From contig JAQFVV010012673.1 in assembly GCA_028023455.1 (NCBI GenBank), positions 790,567-854,566 on the forward strand: a stretch of DNA of 64,000 bases, written 5' to 3'. The stretch is from Epiperipatus broadwayi (taxonomy: Eukaryota; Onychophora; Udeonychophora; Euonychophora; Peripatidae). The notes under the pieces are model-generated. The model was not told the origin of the DNA. It worked only from the letters and a program-made list of their open reading frames with translations, and searched no databases. Of the stretch, positions 37,672 to 50,385 are shown one piece after another. Every line of letters begins with the position of its first letter. Position 1 is the stretch's first letter. The translations under genes were made by a program, and so were the position numbers.

Positions 37672-40600
37672 ATATATTGTAACAGTCAAGTTTGTACATT
37701 CGCGTAACAGAATTCAGAATCCAAGCAAAAGAGACCGAAGCTGACCAGACTAGGACTGTAACATCCCGAGTCCGACCGCACTTCAACTCGTAAGCCAGGA
37801 TTCCAAGACTCAAGACCCTACGAATGACCACCTTGAACTTACACGTAGTATACCTCTTTCCACATGGCCGACATAGGTCACGGAGAAGCAATGAGACTCA
37901 TAACAAAAAAAAATGGAATTTATTAACTGTATATATTTAAAACTAATTAATGCATCGGAACTCACATATATAATATAGAGAATTTTGAATTGGATTGAAA
38001 TAAATAAGATCGAGATCAGAGTAATTTATTAAATTGTATGTTTATTTTTGCAGATTAAATTTGACGATTTTATCTATATTATTCTTGCATTTTACAATTA
38101 AAATGCGCGTAGCATCTAACATTTTGGAGAGCGCTTTAACCTTCTCTCCTTACAATTAAAATTATTTTACATTTGTGATTTTATTTGATGAAGTTAAATA
38201 TTGTTTTCATCATTTGCTTTATTATCTTATTGATCAGTCACTGCATTGTAGCTATGGGGCAGATTATGCTAATCCCTCTTATTTCATGGTTTTCAGCTAA
38301 GTAATCAGACGAAACCTTGTTTTCACATATATGTGAAACATTTAAAGTCAATTTTATCTATAATATTATTATTTCAAACTATTGTACATGAGACCGAAAC
38401 TAGCTCTTGAATATGTCAGACAATGGCTGAAACTTAATTTAAGGGAGGACGAGTTGGCAACCAAAAGAACCAATGCGCTATAGCGCTGGTAAACAGTTAT
38501 ACTAAATGTCGCTCTGTGGATGGATTAATATTTAGGGTTTTGTGATCAACACCGGAGCCCTATGACCGATCGCCATGCTGCTAAAGAGGGTTGGGGTAGC
38601 TAACACTATTGCCTGGAATTTGACGTCAGGTCTTATTCGTGTGCGACCCAAGGAGTGTAAGAGGGATGGCCGTTCCGAGTCCCATCTTAAAGAAAAATGC
38701 AACATAACGAGAAAGTTTAAATGTATAATAAAATTATCACATCCGCCAAGCAAAAGAGTTGAAATAATTTAATATTTAGCCATGAGAACGATAGCTAATC
38801 AGTGGAATCATTAGCGCCAACTCTAATATAGTATTTTAATAATCATATGCTATACGTGGGCGTACTTTTAAATATTCTTTGCTTTCTAGTTTCAATCTCA
38901 AGTAACACATTTGATTACGCGATTAATTAATAAAAACAAAAAAGGGGAAAAAAGTATATTTGGAGGGCTTTTACAAAATGAAATAAATAACAAATATACT
39001 TATTCAAGGCTCGGATATTGCTTAGTGAAAATTAAATTGAAATTTACTTTGGGTTAAAACAAGATTCCCATTTTAAAATTGCCAACAAATCATTAAATAA
39101 TCAAGGTCAAAATGATAATCAGCACATAGCCAATTATTAACAGTTATTTAAGAGGGTTTCGAAACAGCGTGCATTAAGCTACGATAAATAATTATTAAAT
39201 GAAGAGGGGTCATTCTCTCTTCTCTCTATTATTAATATTGAATGCCCGCTGTTTCAAGGCATTAGCATATAATTTATATTTTAAAATAAAAAATAAAGAA
39301 ACCATAGTCACAACTGCAGTGAGAAAATTGAAAATAAAATTATTAAAATCATTTAGTTAGGAAACATTAGAAAGTAGGTCAGAATTATATAATTAAATTT
39401 AAGAATAAAATTTTACATTTAGCAATTTACTTGAATTCAAGATTTTAGAATTAAAATACATTTTATAAGTCTAGACTTAAAGGAAAATTAATATATTGAA
39501 CTGCAGTTGGAAATGGTGAGGTTACCGGTCATCTTGTAGTACTTGAGCTGGAGTTACGGGAATCTTTGTGGCGGCTTGCGGCATCATCTTCTTCCCACGG
39601 TTAGAGCGGAGCTGTTATGGCGGCATACTGGTGATGGTGGATTTTGGATGGAAGTAAAGGCCCGTCGCCTTCACTCTGGAGCTTAGCCAAGGCTGCCTGT
39701 TTTAGCCCGACATTTTCTCTCGCACAGATATAAAAATTATTGTCTTAACTGGATATCAAAATGTTCACGGTTGCTTTTGGTTCAGGATACACGCTGGATT
39801 CCAAAGCTTAACGATGATCAAAGAAGGCAAAACTTCACAGATGTAGCATTCAAGCTGTAAAGCTTTCAAAAAAGTAAAGATCTAAGATGGCTCCTCCACT
39901 TTACATGGCCTTTTTAAATGATCGCCTTATCAGCCCACACACCTTGGAATTTCATCTCCATCAAGATTACAAAATTTTTAATTTGCTTATGAAATTAGTG
40001 GTTGACTTCAAACATGCTGACATTCCTTTTAGATGTTATAACTTTTCTCTGATTATCAACTTTTAATTAAATCGAATTTTAATCAGTTTAATCCGATATT
40101 AGATTTTATTTTTAATTAGTCAGGAATTTTGTTCTGATTTTATAATTTATGTGTAAAATCCCTGCTGTAAACATATTTTTAATTAGCGAGGTCTCCAAAA
40201 TAATTTAGAATCAATTAGCTAGATTATTTTAAAATTGGCTTTTCTTTTTAGAAACCTAAGGCAGGTGTGGCATATACTGATACAATTGTTTACAGCAAAA
40301 ACTTTACTAAACTTTTAATTCTCCGAAAATACTTTTATTTTTAGAAAAAAAAATCTTTTTTCTTTTTTAAAAAAAACTTGTCAGCGCATTTGCAATCAAT
40401 CACCCTTTCAATGTGTTTTTACATTAAATTGGTTTATAATAAAAATGAAACTTAAACTTTAATAAATATTTTAATCACGCCACTATGCTATATATGTATA
40501 TTCAATATAGGTGGATTATATTCCCACATACGAATTTAAGTAATAAATTAATAAATTGATGCTACATTATTACTGTTTAAAAATATTACGCGATAAAATT

Positions 40601-40806
40601 ATATGCTATAACTCTGGCAATACTATTCACTTATAGCGTTCTTTCGTATGTGCGTATATAATGCTGTTTATATAGCAGTGAATGCAATTTTTAGCTTACA
40701 AATCTTAATTTAGACTTATTAAACTGGTTTGAACTTAGCACAGACGAGTGAGTTATTAGGATGGTTGGTGAAACGGTGAGGGACTTGAAGACAACCGTTT
40801 CAATAT
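37672..40806. mobile_element. Unidentified insertion of about 3.1 kb in the RTE 5' UTR
   Basis: The RTE 5' UTR is continuous up to CATAATTGTATA at 37671 and resumes at about 40807 with GGGAAAATATTTATC, as in copy 1. The inserted block is GC-richer than its surroundings in places (37690-37870, 39520-39700). Its ends read TATTGTAACAGT and, inverted, TATTGAAACGGT (10 of 12 match), and TGTAT lies at both junctions. There is no long ORF. CTAACATTTTGGAGAGCG near 38120 resembles an LTR edge plus primer-binding site, but no second LTR was found. Type unknown. Confidence 0.7.
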
Positions 40807-41117
40807 GTATGGGAAAATATTTATCATTTACACAAACATTCATTCTGCCTTATCAGGCACTGAGAAGAAAGACCATGGTGTTTCTTGATCTTAAACTCAG
40901 AGGTAAAAAGCCAATAAACTTACCAGGCTGGCTAATGCGTGTTGGTGAGCAGCCCATCCATGTTCATATACTATATGAATAATCACATAGTAACAACAGC
41001 TGCAACAACAAGAACGTATGGAGTGGACATTAGGAATTTGCCCTGCTCGGTTCCTTTAAGGCCTCCAAGAGGAATCAAACGGTCTCCTTTCGGTTAATAG
41101 CAAACTTCTTTCTGCAG
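40807..41117 (-). other. 5' part of the RTE 5' UTR, copy 3
   Basis: Matches 2690-2979 of copy 1 closely (for example GCCTTATCAGGCACTGAGAAG and TTTGCCCTGCTCGGTTCC). It defines the full 5' end of the element, which copy 1 lacks by about 12 bases. Confidence 0.9.
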
Positions 41118-41611
41118 CCATTGAATATATATGGACACTTAAAGATTGCAACTTGACTACAGAGTATGAAATGTTGTTACCCTGAAGTTTAAATAAACCT
41201 CTTTAAACATGAAATAAACATGTCACTATAAAGCAGACTAATAAATAGTCATCTAAAACATTACTTAATGCAATACTTTTAAATTGTCCATGTATTATTT
41301 GCTTTAGGCACTATTTCACTTATTATTTCTAAATAATACATGGGCAATTTAAAACTATTGCATTAAGTAATGTTTTAAATGACTATTTATTAGTCTGCAT
41401 TATAGTGACATGTTTATTTCATGTTTAAAGAGGTTTATTTAAACTTCAATTTATCAATATTTCATACTCTGTAGTCAAGTTGCAATCTTTAAGTGTCCAT
41501 ATATATTCAATGGACCATTAGTAAGAATGGATTTCCATTCTTGCTATTAAAAGGTGTGAAGGTTGCCTTGACAGCAGTTAGAAATATTGGTTGCTATATT
41601 TACTGTGAATG
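41118..41611 (-). repeat. FB-C repeat, remainder and inverted arm
   Basis: 41118-41308 continues the unit cut at 34683. 41309-41611 is its inverted copy, ending GGTTGCTATATTTACTGTG. Each arm was about 310 bp before the RTE inserted. Confidence 0.9.
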
Positions 41612-41636
41612 TTTATATATATATATATATATATAT

Positions 41637-42215
41637 GTCATATTATTATTACTATTTGCGGGATATTCCGTGTAGTGAAAAAGCTAAATGCTGACGTTTC
41701 AGTACAATATCAAGTACCTTCCTCAGAGCGTCCTCTTTCTCAAATCATAAGAATGCATGTGAGATTTAAAACGATTTTAAATCTCACATGCATTCTTATG
41801 ATTTGAGAAAGAGGACGCTCTGAGGAAGGTACTTGATATTGTACTGAAACGTCAGCATTTAGCTTTTTCACTACACGGAATATCCCGCAAATAGTAATAA
41901 TAATATGACATCTTTTATCCGTGAAAACATTAGAATTAACATTATTCATCTTTACGGGAAAGATTGGTTTACAGAATGGAGGTGTTTTGAAAGAATGTGT
42001 GTGAAGAAAATTAAAGCCGTTAGAGAAAGAAAATGATAAAAACGATTTTAAATCTCACATGCATTCTTATGATTTGAGAAAGAGGACGCTCTGAGGAAGG
42101 TACTTGATATTGTACTGAAACGTCAGCATTTAGCTTTTTCACTACACGGAATATCCCGCAAATAGTAATAATAATATGACATCTTTTATCCGTGAAAACA
42201 TTAGAAGTAACATAT
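41637..42215. repeat. Inverted plus tandem array with hairpin motif in each unit
   Basis: An inverted partial unit (41637-41775) is followed by a direct unit (41776-42040) and a second partial direct unit (42041-42215). The direct period is about 271 bp. Shared stretches of about 140-170 bp are essentially identical in all three, so the structure is young. Each unit carries CTGAGGA, A, GGTAC, 8-base loop, GTACT, GAAAC (minus at 41693-41726; plus at 41820-41853 and 42091-42124). Confidence 0.9.
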
Positions 42216-45200
42216 ATATATATATGTTGTGAATGATCAAATTGATGATCCAGGTATATATATAAAAAAAAAAAAATTAACAATTCAGTACAATATAAGT
42301 TTAACTAAATAGGATCGATATTATTTTATATATTTCATATATGAATGCAGTCACCATAGTAACATTATTATATACAGTTCAATGTTTTTATGTTGTGTAT
42401 ATTTGTTTATAAATTAATTTAAAAAAATATTATTATTAAAAAATATAGATATGTGTAAATTATTGATGTTTATCAATAATTTAAAAGGTTATTATATCAA
42501 TTTTGTATTTTGGTTTGTAAATAATAAAAAAATTGTAATCGAATTTGGATTTAATTTTCATGTATCTTTTTCTCCGAACTTACCCCAAAACCACGCGAAA
42601 ACCACTATAAGAAAATTGATAGAATTGAGTTTTTTTTGAGTAATATTGAATGGTCGTCAAGATACGAAAAACGTCAGAAAGAGAACATATAAAAAAGATG
42701 CGACAGAATATAACAGGATCTTCTTCATCATTTTGCTATAGTCAAGGACAGACATATTTTCTGTCTTAACAAATAAAGTTTTTTTCAATATTTTTTTTTT
42801 GTGTGTAAAACCATAAAACATGGAAAAATAGTGGAATTATCTGCCCGTTCAATCATTTAGCGGGCAGTTGCGAAAAGTTTCCGGGGAAAGCGGCAGCAAA
42901 GTAAAAAAAAAAAAAAACCTATGAGGTAAAGGAAAATGCTTTATATAAAAAAAAAAATGGATTTGCGTAAACATCGTCTCACAAGTAAAGGAACAGGAAC
43001 CCACTGGATCAATTCACATCATAAAATGGATAATCAAAGTGCACTCACCTCTTTGGACGGAAAAAGAAAACTTTTAGTGAAGCTTTATAAAGTTTGCGAT
43101 TATTATTTCTGACAAAGAAACTTCTCTTTACACCATAAGAACTGAAGTCAATCAATGGGCCAATAAATAGTGAACGAACAGACTCATATATATATGGTAT
43201 GATTTTTTTTTTATATAAAATGTGCGTGTATTAATTTTTTTATATGTAATAAAAGGGAATGATTTTTTTTTATTATCTCTAAAAGTAATATAATTTATTA
43301 AATGAAGATGATCGGAAAGACTCAAATATATTTATTATTTCATATTCATTTATCCGTTATTATTTTGATAAACAAATAGATTTTGATACCCTCCTATTTT
43401 ACATTTTTTTTGGTATCGGTTATATGTAAATTTTTTTTAGTAAAATATCCAAAAGCCTTTCCCGTCATTTACTCATTCATTTTTTTTTTGTCGTTATCGT
43501 TATCGCAACATTTTCAGAGATACACATAGCAATTTGATCATTTTTATTTAGTCAACCAATCTAAAATATAAGGTCATTTCCGATGTATTTTATCATTAAT
43601 ATTGCCAATTTTCTTTTCTATAATCTAATAAATTGAGTTAATTTAAATATCAAGACTAGGTTAATTATTTTGTTTTATTTGGATTATATAAGACGGCGTA
43701 GCTATTTAAGTAACAAGATTCAAACTCAGCTTGGCAAGCGAATTGGAATATAGGATAAGGTATGTTTTGCTTATTAGTATTTTATTTTGTTTCCATATGA
43801 ATTTTATATTTATATTTGCATTCGAATATTATATATACATATTCTCATTTATCTTAGTTAATATTACAAAGTCAATCATTTCGTGTTTGTCTGATTCCGT
43901 CATAAAAATCTAAATAGATTATACTTCATCGTTTGGTTCAGAATAATTCGTCTTGGATATTTTCCTTAAACTCCTATAAAATGAAGTGAATAAACTTCAT
44001 TGACCGATTTAATTGAATATTATTTTGATTTGTATAAATATCAATTATAATCATATGTTTTAATTGTTGCCGGTCAATTTTTATTCAATTGTTTAAAATT
44101 TCAAACAGATTGTATTAATACTCACAGGTGAATAAGCATCCAATAGAAGCTCGATATGTCTTTTATGTAATGTGGTTGGACATTGTAGATTTAGAGATGA
44201 GCTAATAGAGTGTTGATATTAAACTCCAGTGAAGTATTCTATTTTAAAAACATAAACGAAGCACTAATTAAGCAGCACTTTATTGGAAGATATTTATAAA
44301 TTATTTATAAATTATTTTGTAGCTTCTTAGTAAACCATAGACGTATATTAATTTGTTTAAACATTTAAGTGAGTGCATAAATTTTCAAAGTGTTTATAAA
44401 ATTATAATAAAACCAGTTGATGCCCACAGAAAATTATTAATTAGAGCTTGAAGTAGAAAGAAATATATATCGCTTATTAACACGAGTGTTTATCTTTCTA
44501 TTTAGCGTTTATTAAGATATATATATATTTGGGTTCAAGTATTATTTTGTTTTGATATTTAAATAATGTCTATGTGTAAACAAATGTTTTGTAAAGTACT
44601 ATTACAGGTACTTAGAAGCTTATCCATTAAGTTAAAAAGGGCAGCATCTTTAAATAATAAAGGAGATTTAAATTACTATAACAGTAACAGGCTAATAAAG
44701 TATATATATTGGAATCTGTTTTAGTTATTAATTGGATTTGATTTTGATTAGATTGCCAATCAAGTAGTTAGCCTAATTCTATATTATTGTTTAGGGCAAT
44801 AGTAGTTGGTTTCACTGCTCTTTGCAATTTATGTTGTAATTGTGATGGATTTGTTGATGTCTGGAGCAGATAGTCTCATTATTCCTTCATTTCACTTATA
44901 ACTTAAGTAAATTAAACTTTAAGAGAGATTATTTGTGCTTTGTGATGGTTTAATATTACATAACGGCGACCCGATTGAGCTAGACCAGATTAATTTAAAT
45001 TAGATTATTAGATTTTTATCAGATCAGATTGATCATCCTAACCATCACCTTCATTCATCAATTCAATCAGTTACAAAATGGCACCAACATTTTGGGCCTT
45101 CTTTCTTCAATTTAAATGGAATACAGCATTCAACAATTCCGACGGTTACAATATATATATATATACTTAATTCATTATATCTTTAATATTTATATTTGCA

Positions 45201-46079
45201 AATAAGTAAGGAAATTAATATTTAACATTCAAAGTCTGATTTCTTTTGTAATAAATGTTTAAAAGTTTCAAGTCTCTAGATCACTTGATAATTGAGAATT
45301 TATGTATTCTATTTTATTAAAGAATGTTTATTTCATCAATACCATTAAGATATTTTTTTTTCTGTTCTTATAGACATTGATAAATATGTTGCCACAAAAA
45401 CCAACTCCATTTTAATGTTACTAGAAATAATGCTATTGGCTCTGTAAAGTAAAATGTTACTTGTTATTTCATTTTTACATAACATATAAAGTAACTATTA
45501 CGAACTGCTTTGTCAGAAAAAACAAATTATAAAAACATTTGCGTGAGAATATCATAAAATGTTTAAATTTACAGTCAGTCATGATATCACAACAGAGTCA
45601 AAATGTACAGAAAGACAGTATTTATTGGTATTTATACACATGTTTGTTAGGTGCACATAATAATTAAAGATAAAAGATAATTGGTGACATATTCTCTTTC
45701 TAAGCTCTCCACAGACCTCTGTCTAAACCCATGCATTTCTTACATATCATCATACTTTAGCTATTCCTCACAAAAATATTAAGGCATTAACATGGCTGCA
45801 TCATAAATTATCACACAAAATATGACAATGCATTTTGTACCCCAACCCATATAAGAATGAAGGGTTTAATAACATTAAATTTTGTTTTAAATTTGATAAA
45901 ACTGCTACTGAACTTTTTGACAAGATTTTAACTGTATGGCAGTAAAGCTATTGGTTATAAGAGGATTTTTATATGCTTTATAATATTTTATGCTGGTAAA
46001 TAAAGCATACAGGATAATCTTATAAAAATACAAAACACACTATTTCATTTTATTTTGTAGTTATGTAATGTGATTTGTG
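42216..46079. other. AT-rich region without identified gene
   Basis: No convincing coding frame. A promoter-like ATTATATAAG lies near 43683. TTAATATTACATAACGGCGA, then CCCGATTGAGC, near 44950-44980 could be an LTR end with a primer-binding site, followed by a short frame from ATGGCACCAACATTTTGG at 45078. No matching LTR was found, so I do not call an element. Confidence 0.4.
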
Positions 46080-47900
46080 ATATGCCTACTTTTTTATCAA
46101 AGCCATAATCTTCAGCCACAATTCCAAGAGAAACCTGTTGGTGACTTTCTCTTCCCTTTCCACTCCCCAATCTATGTTTTAACCTTATTCTTCTTTAATC
46201 TGCTCGATCCAATTTCCACAACTTTATTTTTGTCCAGTCTATGGTCTTTATATCTAAATCCCTCTTATCTTTTTCCCAACTCATCATAAAAACCAAGAAC
46301 CCACGTTCTGCATAATCTCTTTGTTTATATTTATTCTTCCACAACTTCCTTATTGTGCCCTTTCTGCTTGTAAGTATTGACATTAAATTACCAGATGCCT
46401 AATATTTTTTAATGCTATCTTTACATAACTTGCAGACTAAAACACCCGCATTTTTTCATTTATGTGTGTATTCCCTTGTTCCTGACAATCCTGTTTACAC
46501 CTTAAACAGTAAACTACTTTCCTTGATATTATCATAAATTAACTCACACAGAATATTCTGTTCACTTTTACATGTATTTAAACTCTTTTTACATCCCATA
46601 CTAGTTCTTCATCTTTCCAAATTCTTATTTTTTATTAATGCATCTATCGTTTCTTTTATTACATTCCTTGCTACTATAACACTCACCAATTCTCCTAATA
46701 CATTCATCCCACCTTTTGTATAAGTATACTGACATAAAGTCTTTATCTAAATCTTCTGCGTATCTTACTACCTTCTTACATATCTTGCTGCCAATCCTTT
46801 ACTCATAACTGAATTAAATACTATTTTGGCTATTCTTTTATTACCCATAAATTGCAATCTATCAAACATTTCTTGACCCTCCCATTTCTCTTGAATTGCC
46901 TCCTTTGCCATCCACATATCTGCATCTAATTCATGTCTTCCTACTTCTCTTTGCACTTGTTCTAAGTAATCTAATACCCTTTTACTAACACACAAAACAT
47001 TGTTACCAAACGTTAACTCAGCTACTGCCACTCTTCTGTACAATTCTTGCTATATCATTATTTTATGTGAAAACACTGTTAGTTTCTTTTTTTGGTCCCT
47101 TTTTTCCCTTTCTTACTTTATCAATTTTTCCTCTTATTTTTCCAAACAATTTCTCTGATCACTTAAGATGATTTCCAAATAGTTACATCTATTCACAACA
47201 TTTATCTTTATAAGCTGTAATAAAAATTTCTTACTTCTCTTTCCTCAGAGTTTTTCACTATTACTTTTGACACTGAATTTAATCTCCATCTCTTTACCCC
47301 CACCCCCAACTCTCCATGAACATATCTTCAGTATAACTTTCATATCCCTATTTTCTATGCACAAGGACACATCATCAGTAAATAAAATACCTGATAATAT
47401 ATAGAATCCCTTGCCATCTATTAAAGATATCACTATGCCTCTTCCTAGTCTTTCTATTACTCTCTCCATTTCTGTCAAATATAATAAAACAAAATAGGTG
47501 ACATAGAGCATCCTTGTCTTAGTTCCATCCCAATTTAACCTCCAACTGATTCTATATTTTCTAATTGATAGGTATAGTAATTATTTTCATACAATCTATT
47601 AGTAAGATCCACTAAAGCTCTATTTATTCCCAAATTTACTAAACTTACCCACAATGTACTTCTATGTATCTATCATATACCTTCTCTATGTCTACTTTTG
47701 CTACTCATATCTATAAGTTGCATGACTATAAATAAACTATTTCATACGATTCAGACACACTCATGTCTTAACATTTTTGTGGTAAATAGCTAAACTATCT
47801 TTCTACATACACATGAACTGATTCTGAAAATACCATTTAAAAAGCATTTAACTTTTCACTAAGTTTATCATAGATTACTTCAAAGTTATTATGATAGTAA
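46080..47900 (-). pseudogene. LINE-C reverse transcriptase remnant
   Basis: On the minus strand, in order: a VDIEKVYD-like motif, LINRALVDLTNRLYEN-like text, ELRQGCSMSPILF, LYLTEMERVIERLGRG, ILFTDDVSLCIENRDMKVIL (the catalytic box as FTDD), then VAVAELTFGNNVL, RVLDYLEQVQREVGR and RIAKIVFNSVMSKG. This is the RT palm to C-terminal order of a non-LTR retrotransposon clearly different from RTE, perhaps jockey- or CR1-like. Several stops and frameshifts make it dead. The last frame at 46195-46383 may be its C-terminus. Confidence 0.75.
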
Positions 47901-48016
47901 TATTAGTTTTCCCATTGAGCTGTTTCTTGAATTTACTCATGTAAAACAAATATATCATAGATACAGCTTTGGTTATTAGAAAAAAAACCTCTTATTTTCT
48001 AAAAAAAGGTGCATTT

Positions 48017-48115
48017 TTTCTCATGTGTCATAGCATCAGCTGGGAAGTGAACCCACTATCCCAGAACAACTGCTTTACAAGCAGTTGTCACTGACCTCTC
48101 GACCACCAATGCTTG
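48017..48115 (-). mobile_element. tRNA-derived SINE, copy 4
   Basis: On the minus strand GGTCGAGAGGTCAGTGAC, GGGTTCACTTCCC and the tail GATGCTATGACACATGAG match copy 2. A perfect 12 bp duplication, AAAGGTGCATTT, lies at 48005-48016 and 48116-48127. Confidence 0.92.
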
Positions 48116-48127
48116 AAAGGTGCATTT

Positions 48128-50385
48128 GTGGATATAAAAATAAATATGTGCAGATAGATAGCAATTTTTTTTAATTTTACAATGACTTTGTAATTCTATA
48201 TAAAAATGAAAGATGACTGCCCCAGGCCAAGTGTTAAAGTAAAAATGTTAGGCCAATTGTATTCAAAAGGAGGATTCTCTTTTGAATGCCATTTTAAATC
48301 TAATGTAGAGAACAAAGGACTGCAGTGTAAGATATCAAAATACAAAAACATTTTCACTGACTTTAAATTCATATCAATAACTGAGCTATTGAGAAAATCC
48401 AATGAATAACCAAGACTGTAGTATTTGATAACGTCACAACATTTAGCATCACGACCAATTAAAGACTGTTAGAGTAGAAACAAGTTTAATCGAAAAGTAC
48501 ACAACTATTTTCATTCTAAGAACAAATGGCATGAGAAACAAATAGTTTAAGAAACAATAATAGCATATATAATCTTACTCAAAAAAGCTGAAATACTCAT
48601 TTTGGTTAAAATATTTGGTGACATCCAGAAACATGCAAGACTTTCTTATGAGTAAAGAACTGAGAACCAATCTACAGCATTGAAACTAAGACAATATTTA
48701 GGAAGTCATACCTAATCAAAATATCAGAAAACTACAGGTTGATCCAAAGATACTGTGTCACAAGTTCAGCAAGAACAGAAAATGAACCCAACCAATAGTT
48801 GTGAGAAATAATAAAGGCATCCCTTATCAAGACAAGTTATGTAATACAAACATTAAGTTGAGTGAAAGAAAGTAATTCTAGGTGAAATTAACAATGCAAC
48901 AAAAAAATGAGAACAATTAGCAAGAAAGCCCTAAAGTCTTAAATTAAGTGACCAGCAGAAGAATATCTTCAAGAAGCAGAAAAAATATATCTTCATGAAT
49001 ATTTAACATCCAGAATGGTTTTTTTTAAGAAATGAAATAATGAGATGATAGGCAGGAACATTTCTAATGACATGCAAGCCATTCACTTAAAAATCCTATG
49101 GCAGAAACTATTTAAGAAAATGATAATTGATCAAACCAAGGATAATTAATACTAATTTTAGAAGAGTTCATGTGCTACAGATATTATTAGGTTGGTCAAA
49201 TATTAAGCATTCTATGTCCAACCAACAAAACACTGATGTCGTATAGAATAAATCCTTAAGGTCATAACATTCTTGTCTAAAAAAAAGATCTGGGTTTTGA
49301 ATATGCAATGAATCAGATAAGAATCTGGGACTATGCATGTCTTTGGATTAAGTTTTCAACACTGAAGAAATTAAAACATGTATAGCTGATTAAAATATTA
49401 AGATGCTTTATATTTATTATCTTAACAAAATGTATATTATTTCATATCTGTTGAGATTAACTGATATATAAATATATTTTCTATTATTATTATATTAAAT
49501 AAATTATAAACTATTTACTGAATGAAATATCAAGAGGATTTATGAAGATTATCTTAAAGAAGTATCCATTATTTCTTATATTGAGATGAGCTAGTTGCAT
49601 GGGTGTGAGGTGCCTTTGTGCAAACTAAATTTTAGTGAGCCTAGTCTAATGGACAGAGCTGAGTGCATTGCATTGACATGTCACCTCCCATTTATTAAGG
49701 TTCTGGTTCTACATGATCTAAATCTGCAAAAATCAAAAAAAATAAACATTTGATCACACGCTAAGTGAAATTATGTTTACTTTTTTGCCTCTATAATTTT
49801 TAAGTCCTACAATGAATATAATATGCGAAGTAATACAATTGTAGATGTAGTAATACATGGTAATACAGATTTCTCAGCTATGTTATTTACCTAAATGTTT
49901 CGGAATGTTCTGGTCATGTTAATGTGAAATCGGCTCCTCGTTAGCATTTTTATGTATTAAATCGGAATGCGCAAAAAATAGTAATAAAATTAGGACGATA
50001 TTATTAATGGATTCGCAATAAAACATATAAGAAAATAAAATATTTTTTGCGTCATATATATTTATTGTATTTTGTTTTCTCAAATATTGATTCAATAAAA
50101 GTGCACAGAATCATATTTATAATAAATAAACAATTATTTATATATTAGAAGTACTAATTTGTGCTATTTTAATATATCCATATTTGCAAGAATTTTTTTT
50201 ATTATATATCTATCTAAAGGTTTTTATCATGTGAAAAAGAGCCCCCTCTTATGAAATAAAGTTAGTTAATTAAGTCAATGAATTCTACGTAATTTTGCTT
50301 AACCCAAAACACAATAGAATATAAAAAAAATATATTTATTTACATTTTTATTTATATAATAACTCTGCTGAACGTGTTGGAGCAA
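48128..50385. other. AT-rich region; possible old tRNA-like repeat
   Basis: No gene identified. Around 49635-49720 CTAGTCTAATGGACAGAGC and GGTTCTGGTTCTACATG resemble a decayed A box and B box of a tRNA-derived SINE, without a visible duplication. The rest is featureless to me. Confidence 0.35.

Larger units (their letters stand above)
34684..41117 (-). mobile_element. RTE LINE copy 3, full length, interrupted
   Basis: Flanked by a perfect 13 bp duplication, CCATTGAATATAT (34671-34683 and 41118-41130). The (TGA)n tail is at the left and the 5' end, CTGCAGAAAGAAGTTTGC, at the right. Removing the insertion at about 37672-40806 leaves roughly 3.3 kb, the normal RTE length. This is the only copy in the window with both ends and a clear duplication, so it defines the family's termini. 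Confidence 0.93.

Noticed and set aside
41493-42283. Three similar short frames containing KLNADVSVQYQVPSSERPL, suggesting a small gene family
   Set aside because: They are the same arm of an inverted and tandem repeat read on alternate strands, and the frame has no conserved start.
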